Origin: Herbidospora yilanensis
Lineage (GTDB): Bacteria; Actinomycetota; Actinomycetes; Streptosporangiales; Streptosporangiaceae
Direction of reading: 5' to 3'
Length of the DNA stretch: 64,000 nucleotides
NCBI RefSeq assembly: GCF_001570565.1
Contig: NZ_BBXE01000032.1
Span: 105,799-169,798 of the forward strand
The notes beneath the pieces were generated by a model. The model saw only the letters and a program-made list of their open reading frames with translations, made no database searches and was not told where the DNA came from. The translations under genes and the position numbers were made by a program. Shown piece after piece: positions 25,270 to 33,742 of this stretch; position 1 is the first letter of the stretch, and every line of letters begins with the position of its first letter.

Positions 25270-28200
25270 TCAGCCGGAGGTGAGAGCGGCGGACCGCAGT
25301 TCGCCGAGCGGGGCGCCGCTCTGCCGGGTACGCGACAGCAGCAGGCCGACGGCGGTGGCGGCCGCGGCGCAGCCGATGGCGATCACCCATCCCTTGGGAC
25401 CGAGCGGACGGCAGCCGAACACGTTGCTCACGCCCGGGATGGAGACGATCAGCCCGAGGGCGGCCAGCGAGACGGCGGCCGCCGCCAGGACGGTGCGGTC
25501 GCCGCGGCTGACCGCCATCGTCTGCATCAGCTGCGCCGACACCAGCGAGACGAGGGCGACGGTGCTGATGTTCCACCGTGGGCCGGTCAGGCCGTCGATC
25601 AGCGCGGCGGTGGTGGCGGCCGCGGCGGTGACGCCCGCGCGGAGCATGATGTCGCGGCCCAGCAGCTTGCCCAGGGACGCCTCGGGCCCCTCGGCGAGCA
25701 ACTGCTCGGCAGTGGTCCCGGCCGGGGGCCGTACCGCCACCGCCATCGCGGGCAGCATGTCGGTGAGTAGGTTGACCAGCAACAACTGGCGGGCGTTGAG
25801 GGTGGCCGCGCCGCCCAGCGTACCGGCGGCGCCGACGGTGTAGGCGACCTCGCCGAGGTTGCCGCCGAGCAGGATGGCCAGGGCGTCGCGTACCGAGGTC
25901 CACATGGCGCGGCCCTCGGCGATCGCGTCGGTGATGGTCTCGATCCGGTCGTCGGTGAGCACCACGTCGGCCGCGCCGCGGGCGGCCGGGGTCGCCTCGG
26001 CGCCGAGTGCGATGCCCACGTCGGCGAGTCGGATGGCCGGGGCGTCGTTGGCGCCGTCGCCGGTGACCGCCACCACCCGGCCGCCGTCGCGGAACGCCTT
26101 GACGATGCGCACCTTGTGGGCGGGGGTGACCCGGGCGAACACCGCGACCCTCGGCAGCACCTCCGCCAGTGCCTGGTCGTCCATGGCGTCGAGTTCGGCG
26201 CCGGTCACGATCCGCCCGCTGTTGAGGATGTTGAGCTCGGCCGCGATCGCCTCGGCGGTGCTGGGATGGTCCCCGGTGATGATGACGGGCCATACCCCGG
26301 CCTGCTGCAGGCGGGCCACCCCGGGGGCGGCGGTCGCCCGGACCGGATCGGCCAGGCCCAGCACCCCGAGCAGGGTCAGCCCGTCGACGCGTGCCTCGTC
26401 CAGGTCGCGGCGGTCGGACGCGGGGCGCTCGGCGACCGCGAGCACCCGGTAGCCCTGACGCGCGAGCCGGTCCACCCTCTGGTAGACCTCCGCACGCGTC
26501 TTCTCGTCGAGCGGGACCTCCGTGCCGTCGATCAGCCAGCGCGCGCACCGCTCCAGCACGATCTCGGGTGCGCCCTTCACACTCAGCACCTGCCCGTCGG
26601 GTACCCGGCCGAGGGTGGCGTGGTAGCCGCGTCCGGGCTCGAACGGCATCTCATCGACCAGTCGCCAGGCGCCGTTGTCGGCGGCGGTGCCGATCCCGGC
26701 GCGCGCCGCGCCGTCCACCACCGCCCGGTCGGTCGGGTGCGGCAGCACGTCGCCGGCCGCCGGGCAGGCGCGTACGGCGGTGACCAGCACGCGGCGCAGC
26801 TCCGGGGTGAGCCGGGTGATCGGCTCATGGACCCGCCCGTCGCCGACCTGGCGCAGCCGGATGCGTCCCTCGGTGAGAGTGCCGGTCTTGTCGAAGCAGA
26901 GCACGTCCACCCGGCCCAGCGTCTCGATCGTGCCGGGGTTGCGCACCAGCACCCCGCGCTTGGACAGGCGTTTCGCCGACGCCAGTTCGGCCGCCGTGGC
27001 GACGAACGGCAGTCCTTCGGGCACGGCGGCCACCGCCAGGCTCACCGCCTGCCCGAGCGACGCGCCGACCGGACGACCGCGCAGCAGGTCCAGCAGGATC
27101 AGCACGCCTCCGGCGCCGACCGACAACGGCAGAACGAGACGGGTGAGCTCGCGCAGCCGGGCTTCCACGCCCCCGACCGGCGGACCGTCCGCGGCCGTCC
27201 GGGCGCTGCGTCCGGCCTCGGTCGCCGCCCCGGTGGCCACGACCACGCAGACCCCGGATCCGGCCGCGACGACCGTCCCCTGGTACACCATGGAATGCCG
27301 GTCGGCCACGGCTTCGGCGGCCACCGGCTGGGCGGTCTTGGGCACCGGCAGCGACTCCCCGGTGAGGGAGGACTCGTCGACCTCCAGGTTGTCGGCCTCG
27401 ATCAGCCGGCAGTCGGCCGGTACGGCGTCGCCCGCCGCCAGCTCGATCACGTCCCCGGGGACCAGTTGGTCCGCGGCCGTCTCCCGCACCTGGCCCGCGC
27501 GGCGTAGTCGTGCCCGTATGGCGGTGGTGGTCAGCAGATCGTGGAGCGCGCGGTCGGCGCCCTGCCGCTGCACACCGCCGATCAGCGCGTTCATCCCGAG
27601 CACGCCGCCGATGAGCGCGGCGTCGGCCGCCGAGCCCACCAGGGCCGAGACGGCCGCGCCGGCTGCCAGGATCGGAGTGAGCGGATTGGCCAGTTCCTCG
27701 ATGAACACCCTCAACAGCCGTGGAGAGCCGTCGGCGGAAGGGGCGACGACCCGGCGGCGTTCGGCCTCGCCGTCGGGCAGCCCGTCGGGGGTCGTGGTCA
27801 ATCGGTTGAGCACGGCCCGTACCGGCATGGCGTGCCAGGCGGTGGCGTCATACGGGATCGGCGCGGGACGGCGGAGCACCGACCGGGCCGCCCAGACACC
27901 CGCCCCGGCGGCGATCACCGCCGCCAGGTTGACCGACACGAAGGCGGTGCGTACGCCCTGGGGCACCGCCACGGCCAGCAGTGCCGCGCAGGACGAGCCG
28001 GCGAACGCGAGCTGCGCACTGCGCCTGCTGTTCTGCCGGGCCGCGCCGATCGCGCCGAGCAGCAGCACCGCCCCGGACAGGTCGCAGCTCACATCGGCGG
28101 TCCACCGTTTGCGCTCCGCCGAGCCGATGCCGACGCCGAAATCCGCGGCGGCCAGCGCCGCTCTGCCGGAGGCGGAGGCGACCGCCACGCCATGCCCCTC

Positions 28201-29628
28201 GGCCTGCAGCGCGCGCACCTCCGCGGCGAGCCGTCTGCCGCCCGCGACGGTGCCGGTCACGCCGAGGCGCTCCCCCGCGTCCGGGGGTCCGCCGGCCAGC
28301 AGGACGGTCCCCGCCGATTCGGCCGCCTCGATCAGCGGCCTGGCCAGGGGATGCAGCTCGGCGATCATAATCACCTGGGCGACGGGGCGCCCGTCCCGGG
28401 TGACCGTGAGCGTACCGTCGCCCGTGGGGCTCGGCTCGATGGCCCAGGCCGCCTGCTCGCGCCGTTGCCATGGATCGGCCGGATCGACCAGTTCGTGGAC
28501 GATCGCGTGCGCCTCCGCGGGATCCTCGTTCGAGCCGAGTTCGCCGGTCACGTCGACGTGGTGGATCGTCCAGCGCCCGGTCAGCAGCGCGTCGGCGTCG
28601 ATGACCACGGTGTCGATCCGGTCCATGCGGCGCAGCGCCCGCGGGTCGAACACCAGCACGTCACGCTCGGCCAGGCCCCGGCCGAGTTCGGCGCCGAAGG
28701 CCTCCCGGCCCAGCCGCGCGGCCTTCGGCGCGGCCGCCACCAGGAGGGCCTGGTCACGCTCCGGAGTGCGGGCGAGGATGGCGGTCAGCCCGTACGCCCC
28801 CACCGCGACCGGAATGGCCTGGTCGCAGTAGCGCTCGATCGGACCCGGCGGAAGCGGAGCCGGCCGGCTGAGCCGCTCGCACGGCGCGGATCGGTGCGTG
28901 GCCGTGCCGGTGGCGGCCCTGGCCCAGGCGTGGTTGTGGGCACGGGACTCGGCCAGCAGCAGACCGGCGGAGGCGGTGTCGATCAACTGGCCCACCGGGC
29001 GGAACGACAGCACGTTGGCGATCGTGGTCGAAATCCCGAAGAGGGCGTCAGTGGCGGGCTCCCCGAGCCGCCGCTCCACCACGCTCCGCAGCCACGGGTA
29101 GGAGTCGGCCAGGGTGACCAGCATCGCCACGACCGGGGGTAGCCCGCGTACTCCCGCCAGTCGGCCGGCCGCCGACATGCCCAGCCCGGCCAGCCGTACC
29201 CCGAATCCGAGCATCACCGTCGGCACGTCCGGCAGTGTCACCGCGCTGGCGTACGGCGTGCCGTCCAGATCGTGCTTGCGCTCCACCGCCTCGACCAACG
29301 CGACCAGTGTGTCTTCGTCGAGTGCCTCACCCGCTATGAACACGTATCCCAGAGCCCGGTTGACCTCGGTCCGCGTCACCCCGTCGGTCGCCATGAGGTC
29401 CTGTTCGAGGGCGTCGGCCGCGGCCTCCTTGCCGGACAGGTGAAGTCCCCGTACTTCGACGCACAGGCCATTCGCTCCGGCCCGCCAGCTACGCCGCCCG
29501 CGCCGCCAACTCGGGGCGACCGGGGAATCCACCCTCGCGTCAGCCCTGTCCGCCTCGCACCGGACCAGCTCGGGAACCGGCAGGCATCTAAGCATTCCGG
29601 TGGCCAAAGCCAGTATCCGCCCGTACAT
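25270..29628 (-). CDS. very large P-type cation ATPase (CtpI/CtpH-like) with a degenerate extra half
   Basis: Ion-pumping ATPase of 1452 residues. The C-terminal half is a full pump: TGES near 756, PEGLP in the ion-binding helix, the phosphorylation site DKTGTLT with Asp about 913, and GDGANDAP near 1190. The N-terminal half holds a small HMA-like region (about 45-115) and an ATPase-like segment in which the phosphorylation site has decayed to IDADALLTG near 343. Mycobacterial CtpH/CtpI have the same layout. PEGLP suggests Ca2+/Mg2+/Mn2+-type rather than soft metals. I use ATG 29628, with GGGGGA 8 bases upstream. Confidence 0.9.
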   Translation of the reverse strand: MYGRILALATGMLRCLPVPELVRCEADRADARVDSPVAPSWRRGRRSWRAGANGLCVEVRGLHLSGKEAAADALEQDLMATDGVTRTEVNRALGYVFIAGEALDEDTLVALVEAVERKHDLDGTPYASAVTLPDVPTVMLGFGVRLAGLGMSAAGRLAGVRGLPPVVAMLVTLADSYPWLRSVVERRLGEPATDALFGISTTIANVLSFRPVGQLIDTASAGLLLAESRAHNHAWARAATGTATHRSAPCERLSRPAPLPPGPIERYCDQAIPVAVGAYGLTAILARTPERDQALLVAAAPKAARLGREAFGAELGRGLAERDVLVFDPRALRRMDRIDTVVIDADALLTGRWTIHHVDVTGELGSNEDPAEAHAIVHELVDPADPWQRREQAAWAIEPSPTGDGTLTVTRDGRPVAQVIMIAELHPLARPLIEAAESAGTVLLAGGPPDAGERLGVTGTVAGGRRLAAEVRALQAEGHGVAVASASGRAALAAADFGVGIGSAERKRWTADVSCDLSGAVLLLGAIGAARQNSRRSAQLAFAGSSCAALLAVAVPQGVRTAFVSVNLAAVIAAGAGVWAARSVLRRPAPIPYDATAWHAMPVRAVLNRLTTTPDGLPDGEAERRRVVAPSADGSPRLLRVFIEELANPLTPILAAGAAVSALVGSAADAALIGGVLGMNALIGGVQRQGADRALHDLLTTTAIRARLRRAGQVRETAADQLVPGDVIELAAGDAVPADCRLIEADNLEVDESSLTGESLPVPKTAQPVAAEAVADRHSMVYQGTVVAAGSGVCVVVATGAATEAGRSARTAADGPPVGGVEARLRELTRLVLPLSVGAGGVLILLDLLRGRPVGASLGQAVSLAVAAVPEGLPFVATAAELASAKRLSKRGVLVRNPGTIETLGRVDVLCFDKTGTLTEGRIRLRQVGDGRVHEPITRLTPELRRVLVTAVRACPAAGDVLPHPTDRAVVDGAARAGIGTAADNGAWRLVDEMPFEPGRGYHATLGRVPDGQVLSVKGAPEIVLERCARWLIDGTEVPLDEKTRAEVYQRVDRLARQGYRVLAVAERPASDRRDLDEARVDGLTLLGVLGLADPVRATAAPGVARLQQAGVWPVIITGDHPSTAEAIAAELNILNSGRIVTGAELDAMDDQALAEVLPRVAVFARVTPAHKVRIVKAFRDGGRVVAVTGDGANDAPAIRLADVGIALGAEATPAARGAADVVLTDDRIETITDAIAEGRAMWTSVRDALAILLGGNLGEVAYTVGAAGTLGGAATLNARQLLLVNLLTDMLPAMAVAVRPPAGTTAEQLLAEGPEASLGKLLGRDIMLRAGVTAAAATTAALIDGLTGPRWNISTVALVSLVSAQLMQTMAVSRGDRTVLAAAAVSLAALGLIVSIPGVSNVFGCRPLGPKGWVIAIGCAAAATAVGLLLSRTRQSGAPLGELRSAALTSG

Positions 29629-29851
29629 GCCGCGATCCCCCAAGGCGCCAGTATCTTCGTACGGGGGGATAATTCAGGCTCTGATGCTAGGGCATGCGAG
29701 GCGCTCTACCTCGCGGATCATCCGGAGTTAGCACAATAATGACACTGGTCACCCATGCCCTTGAAGCGGACATCGTGTCCGGGTGAGGGATGGGAACTCG
29801 CGACAGTGCCACGTGGGCACCCGGCCAATCGCCATCTGAGCGGGGGCGGCT

Positions 29852-29989
29852 TCAGGCGGTCGCGAATCCCTGCCGCGTGGAGAACCGCCGCGTGGCGGTC
29901 TGGATCACAACCTGTACCAGGTGGGCGACGAGCGCCTCGATCGCGAAGACCGCCGCCTTGGCGAGCATCGAACCAAGGAAACCGGACAT
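29852..29989 (-). CDS. small membrane protein (45 residues) upstream of the P-type ATPase
   Basis: Begins MSGFLGSMLAKAAVFAIEAL and has one hydrophobic helix (about residues 4-32) and a basic tail (TATRRFSTRQGF). The ribosome site GGAGG sits 6 bases before ATG 29989, and third codon positions are G/C-rich. It is read in the same direction as the ATPase, ending 223 bases before that start. I do not recognise a family. Small helices encoded beside ion pumps often modulate them (KdpF-like, known for other pumps); that role here is inference. Confidence 0.55.
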   Translation of the reverse strand: MSGFLGSMLAKAAVFAIEALVAHLVQVVIQTATRRFSTRQGFATA

Positions 29990-30011
29990 TGGGTACCTCC
30001 AGCGACAAAAA

Positions 30012-30041
30012 GTGTTATTTCTTCCTACAGTCCACCTTCAA
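30012..30041 (-). promoter_or_regulatory. candidate promoter for the 45-residue protein
   Basis: On the minus strand TTGAAG (30041-30036), an 18-base spacer and TAACAC (30017-30012) precede the GGAGG ribosome site by a short AT-rich leader. The low GC around it stands out. Moderate match to the housekeeping consensus. Confidence 0.35.
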
Positions 30042-30053
30042 GGACATGGGCGT

Positions 30054-30372
30054 CATACCGCTGTCCGTTCAATGAACTTCTGATGACCTCTTGGTCGGCC
30101 GGCCCGCCGGGCCGGTAGCCGAACAGTCGGCCAGAGGTGGCGTCTGGAGTCTAGATGTCCCAGGTGGATGCCCAGTCCGCGGGAAACCTTCGCACGCTCG
30201 GCGCCCGACGCGGCACTGTCGGTGACCAGGTCGACCGGGCCGCGCTCCGCCGGCCCGGCGAAGGGGAACCCGGCGGGCGGACGATCTCCCCGATGTCGCC
30301 GCCGAGCACGAGGCCCGCCTTCCTCAACAGTTCGAGGCTTGCCCGGGTCACTGGAACCCGACATTTCGGCAT
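30054..30372 (-). pseudogene. frameshifted small gene of unknown family
   Basis: ATG 30372 has GAGG 6 bases upstream and opens a convincing frame (MPKCRVPVTRASLELLRKAG, then LVLGGDIGEIVRPP). Near 30270-30285 the G/C third-position bias and protein-like sequence jump to the other frame (FPFAGPAERGPVDLVTDSAA, then SGAERAKVSRGLGIHLG). A single missing base would join them. If read without correction the product is 73 residues ending at 30151. I do not recognise the family. Confidence 0.4.
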
Positions 30373-30582
30373 ATACGACCTCAAGAGTTACCGCTGCATG
30401 CTTCCCTCCGGCCCAGGCGGGAACGACGCGAAGTCGAGGTTCCCGAACCGCCGCAGAGCGGGACGCCGTGAGTACGGCGATCCTCGCAGCGGTTGGTCGA
30501 ACGGGTTACCCCGCAAGTGCTCTCCGTCACGACGACGGGAGGGTGCTGAGGCGATGGGGAATCGATGGGGAAAGAGAGGGCT

Positions 30583-31008
30583 ATGACTGTCACCGAAACC
30601 AAGAACCGGCCTGTGAAGGGGCCTACCGAAAAGACCTCGGTGGCGGAGGAGCAGGACGACATGCTCAGGCTCGACCTGCCGATGGTCAGCCTTCAGGTGC
30701 ACCAGCCGCACATGCATCTTCCGCACCTGGACAAGGAGGAGGCAGGTCACGCCATGCGGCGGGCCGTGAGGTCGAGGTCGGTGGAGCAGGTCGTCTACTA
30801 CGGCGGACTGGGCGCGCTGGCCGCTGTCGGTGTGATCGAATGGCCGATCGCGGCCGCGATCGGGGTTGGCACGCTGATCGCGGCACGGGCCAAAGCCGCC
30901 GCCAAGAGGGATAAGCCAGCCGAGAAGCCGGCAACGCCGGCAAGGGTGCGGGCACCGCGGGTCGCCGCGTCGAAGGAAGGCCCGAGGCGCGCCCGCAGAC
31001 AGGCTTGA
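30583..31008 (+). CDS. hypothetical protein with hydrophobic centre, 141 residues
   Basis: ATG 30583 follows GAGAGGG. The N-terminal 60 residues are polar and His-rich (LQVHQPHMHLPHLDKE). A hydrophobic pair follows (VVYYGGLGALAAVGVIEWPI, then AAAIGVGTLIAARA), enough for one or two short membrane helices. The tail is Lys/Arg/Ala/Pro-rich and could bind nucleic acid or phospholipid. The YYGGLGALAAxxVIEWP pattern looks like small proteins that sit beside large P-type ATPases in actinomycetes, from memory and unverified. The histidines could bind a metal. A strong hairpin follows the stop. Confidence 0.7.
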   Translation: MTVTETKNRPVKGPTEKTSVAEEQDDMLRLDLPMVSLQVHQPHMHLPHLDKEEAGHAMRRAVRSRSVEQVVYYGGLGALAAVGVIEWPIAAAIGVGTLIAARAKAAAKRDKPAEKPATPARVRAPRVAASKEGPRRARRQA

Positions 31009-31032
31009 CCACTGCCGGAGACACGAGCGAAA

Positions 31033-31062
31033 CGATCAGGCCGCCTTCGCGCGGCCTGATCG
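31033..31062 (+). terminator. 12-bp hairpin terminator
   Basis: CGATCAGGCCGC (31033-31044) pairs perfectly with 31051-31062 around the loop CTTCGC. It is 24 bases after the stop of the 141-residue protein gene. Confidence 0.7.
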
Positions 31063-31156
31063 CCCGTTCATCTACCGTGCTCACGATCCCAGGGCTGAGA
31101 CTCCGAAACTGCCGCGACGCTCGGCGCGAGCGACGCACGCAGTACGCACGGGCGCT

Positions 31157-31228
31157 CTACCCGGCTAGAAGAATCGCCGCCACGCAACCCACCACGACGG
31201 GGGACGCGTCCTGGCCACCGGGAGGCAT
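31157..31228 (-). CDS. possible 23-residue hydrophobic peptide
   Basis: ATG 31228 is preceded at 5-6 bases by a very strong ribosome site (GGGGGAGGAG). The frame codes a Gly/Pro start (MPPGGQDASP) and a hydrophobic end (VVVGCVAAILLAG) before TAG. It could be a micro-membrane protein or leader peptide. No independent support apart from the ribosome site and its position in a gap of 377 bases otherwise without a gene. Confidence 0.25.
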   Translation of the reverse strand: MPPGGQDASPVVVGCVAAILLAG

Positions 31229-31340
31229 GCGCTCTCCTCCCCCACCACAAGAAGGACTCAAACCGCGCCGAACCGGCTGAACGGCAGGCTCGGCGACAAT
31301 GCTCCCAGGCCGGATAACCTGTGGCGTAACGAAAGATCCT

Positions 31341-31369
31341 TTGACATCGTGGCCCCGTTCTTGCCTGAT
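31341..31369 (+). promoter_or_regulatory. candidate promoter of the RidA gene
   Basis: A perfect TTGACA (31341-31346) is followed after 17 bases by CCTGAT (31364-31369), a weak -10. This would place transcription only about 10 bases before ATG 31386, so a short or leaderless-like message is predicted. Confidence 0.35.
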
Positions 31370-31385
31370 TCGAAGGGGAACGACC

Positions 31386-31796
31386 ATGGGCCGTGCAGTT
31401 ACGTTGATCCGTTCGTCCTCCTTGTCCGACATCGCCGAGTACGCCTACGCGGCCACGGCACCTGCCGGATCTCGCCTGATCTTCCTTGCCGGGGCCTGCC
31501 CGCTGAACACGGACGGATCCACGGCGGCGGTTGGAGACTACGCAGGTCAGGCGGCGAAGGCTCTCGAGAACATGCAGACCGCCCTGACCGACTCCGGTGC
31601 ATCCCTGCATGACATCATCAGCACCAGGGTTCTCGTGGCGTCCAGCAGGCAGCAGGACCTGGGGACCGTCTGGAAGGTGGTCCGGGCCTTCTTCGGCGAT
31701 CACGACGTTCCCAGCACGTTGATGGGCGTCACAGTGCTGGGTTATGAAGACCAGCTCGTGGAGATCGAAGCCATCGCCGCTGTGCTCGACTCCTGA
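31386..31796 (+). CDS. RidA/YjgF/YER057c family protein
   Basis: Small trimeric enzyme family that hydrolyses reactive enamine/imine intermediates from PLP enzymes. At 136 residues it has FLAGACPLN near residue 35, QAAKALENMQTALTDSG in the central helix and TRVLVA/ LVEIEAIAAV at the end, which make up the family core. Many subgroup members lack the catalytic Arg; here ISTRVLVAS keeps an Arg at the usual place. ATG 31386 has AAGGGGA upstream. It stands alone. Confidence 0.88.
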   Translation: MGRAVTLIRSSSLSDIAEYAYAATAPAGSRLIFLAGACPLNTDGSTAAVGDYAGQAAKALENMQTALTDSGASLHDIISTRVLVASSRQQDLGTVWKVVRAFFGDHDVPSTLMGVTVLGYEDQLVEIEAIAAVLDS

Positions 31797-31826
31797 GGTG
31801 ACCCGGCCCTTCGCCGACGTCCTCGG

Positions 31827-32501
31827 TCAGGCCTCCGGCGGGTCGGCGGCGGGGCGGACGAGGCCGCTCTCGTAGGCGAAGACCACCACCTGGGCGCGGT
31901 CACGCAGGCCGAGCTTGACCAGGACGCGGCTCAGGTGCGTCTTGACCGTCGCCTCGGCCAGCCGCAACGCCGCGGCGACCTCGGCGTTGGACAGGCCGCG
32001 CGCCACCTGCGCCAGCACGTCGTGCTCGCGTGCGGTCAGCCGTGCCAGCCGGTCGTCGCGCAGGGCAGGCGGCGGCGTCATCTGCGGCGCGAAGCGCTCC
32101 AGCACGCGGCGGGTGACCCTCGGCGACAGCGCGGCCTCCCCCGCCGCGACCGCGCGGATCGCGCTCAGCAGTTCCTCCGGCCGGGCGTTCTTCGGCAGGA
32201 ACCCGGCCGCTCCGGCCTTCAGCGCGGCGAAGGCGTACTCGTCCAGGTCGAAGGTGGTCAGGACGAGCACGGGCGAGCGCGGGCTGTCGCGCACGATCCG
32301 GCGGGTGGCCTCGATGCCGTCCATGCCGGGCATGCGCACGTCCATCAGCACCACGTCCGGGCGCAATCGCCGCGCGAGCAGGGCCGCCCGCTCGCCGTCG
32401 GCCGCCTCGCCCGCCACCTCCATGTCCGGCTCGGCGTCGAAGACCATGCGGAAGGCCATCCGCAGCAGCGACTCGTCGTCGGCGACCAGCAGCCGGATCA
32501 T
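31827..32501 (-). CDS. NarL/FixJ-type response regulator
   Basis: Two-component regulator of 224 residues. The receiver domain has the acidic pair ADDE, the phosphorylated Asp54 in VLMDVRMPGMDG and Lys in FLPKNARPEE. The LuxR-type HTH is LTAREHDVLAQVARGLSNAE, then TVKTHLSRVLVKLGL. Its start overlaps the histidine kinase stop by 4 bases, so kinase and regulator are cotranscribed and form a cognate pair. Confidence 0.94.
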   Translation of the reverse strand: MIRLLVADDESLLRMAFRMVFDAEPDMEVAGEAADGERAALLARRLRPDVVLMDVRMPGMDGIEATRRIVRDSPRSPVLVLTTFDLDEYAFAALKAGAAGFLPKNARPEELLSAIRAVAAGEAALSPRVTRRVLERFAPQMTPPPALRDDRLARLTAREHDVLAQVARGLSNAEVAAALRLAEATVKTHLSRVLVKLGLRDRAQVVVFAYESGLVRPAADPPEA

Positions 32502-33610
32502 CGCGGCGCTCCGAGGTCCAGCACGGCCAGCACCCGCCATCCGCCGCCCGTCACCGGCCCGGCGTCCAGAGTGCCGCCGTAGGCGGCCACCCGTTCGCGC
32601 ATGCCGGTGATCCCGCGCCCGTCGCGGGTCCCCGACGCCGGGGTGCCGAGGACGTCGGTCACCTCGACCTCGGCCCGGCCCGGTGACACGTCGATCCGCA
32701 CCTCGGCGCGGGCCCCGGGCGCGTGCCGCAGCGTGTTGGTCAGCGCCTCCTGGACCAGCCGGTAGATCGTGAGCTGGGCGGCGGCGGGCACCGCGCCGGT
32801 GTCGCCGGTCGTCCGGACGCGCGTCGTCAGGCCGGTCGCGCGCATGCGCTCGGCCAGCGGGCCGAGTTCGGCTATTCCGGGGGCGGGCTGAAGCAGCTCG
32901 TCCGAGACGGCGTCGGACGGGTTCAGGGCGCGGCGCATGTCCTCCAGGGCCTGGCGTCCGGTCGCGGCGATGTGCTCCAGCGCCACGGCGGCCTGGCCGG
33001 GCGCGCTGTGGCGGACGTGGCCGGCGCTGTCGGCCAGCGCGACCATGACCGAGAGGTTGTGGGTGACGATGTCGTGCATGTCGCGGGTCATCCGCGCGCG
33101 TTCCCCGGCGACGGCCAGCCGGGCCCGCTGCTCGCGGTCGCGCTCCAGGGAGGTCACGTACGCCCGCCGTGCCCGCGTCCACAGACCGGCCATGAGGGCG
33201 GCGGCGGCCATCGCGGTCAGCGCGGCCACCGTGAAGGGGAACCGGCCCGGCGGTGCCCAGCGGGCGGCGGCCAGCAGCACCCCGGCCTCCAGGGCGAGCG
33301 CCGCGAACAGGGTGTGCCGCCACGGGCGGTGCGCGGCGACCGTGTACAGGGCCACCAGCAGGGAGGCGTCGGCGGGCAGTTGCACGTCCAGCCCCCACTG
33401 GACGGCGGCGGCGACGCCGATCGCGCCCAGGACCGCCATCGGGGCGCGCCGTCTCCAGGCGAGCGGGGCCACCAGCGCCGTCTGGAGCGCGAGCAGCCAC
33501 GGGGGGCCGGACGGCACCTGGCCGGGTCCGAGCGTGGTCAGGAACAGCGCGGCGGCCAGGAGCGCGTCCGCGGGGACTGCCGACCCTCGGAGACGGTCGC
33601 CTGCTTTCAT
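32498..33610 (-). CDS. sensor histidine kinase, DesK/HisKA_3 type
   Basis: Membrane kinase of 370 residues. Four to six hydrophobic segments occupy about residues 10-150. The dimerisation/phosphorylation helix has RDMHDIVTHNLSV with His179. The ATPase lid region is DGRGITGMRERV, and the N-box is EALTNTLRHA. No separate sensor domain is present, so it probably senses membrane state or a small ligand. ATG 33610 has AGGG 8 bases upstream. Divergent from the secreted hydrolase gene, which is a candidate target. Confidence 0.92.
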   Translation of the reverse strand: MKAGDRLRGSAVPADALLAAALFLTTLGPGQVPSGPPWLLALQTALVAPLAWRRRAPMAVLGAIGVAAAVQWGLDVQLPADASLLVALYTVAAHRPWRHTLFAALALEAGVLLAAARWAPPGRFPFTVAALTAMAAAALMAGLWTRARRAYVTSLERDREQRARLAVAGERARMTRDMHDIVTHNLSVMVALADSAGHVRHSAPGQAAVALEHIAATGRQALEDMRRALNPSDAVSDELLQPAPGIAELGPLAERMRATGLTTRVRTTGDTGAVPAAAQLTIYRLVQEALTNTLRHAPGARAEVRIDVSPGRAEVEVTDVLGTPASGTRDGRGITGMRERVAAYGGTLDAGPVTGGGWRVLAVLDLGAPR

Positions 33611-33742
33611 GCGATTCACCCTAATTGGCGTGCGGGTTCGCTCCCGCTCCTCCGCGAGGACGACCGTCATCCGAAAGTCGCACGCGCGGACGCGACCTCC
33701 GCCGCTCGTCCGTGGGCAGGCCGGGCTGCCAGCCTCATTCGC

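Noticed and set aside
26675..28831. Long plus-strand open frame of 718 codons inside the P-type ATPase
   Set aside because: It is antisense to a clearly conserved gene, is low-complexity (Ser/Ala/Arg/Pro) and arises from the GC bias of the real gene's codons.
31827..33500. Extended N-terminus for the response regulator at 31827-32501
   Set aside because: The extra 330 residues run antisense-like through the kinase gene in another frame; receiver domain starts exactly at ATG 32501.
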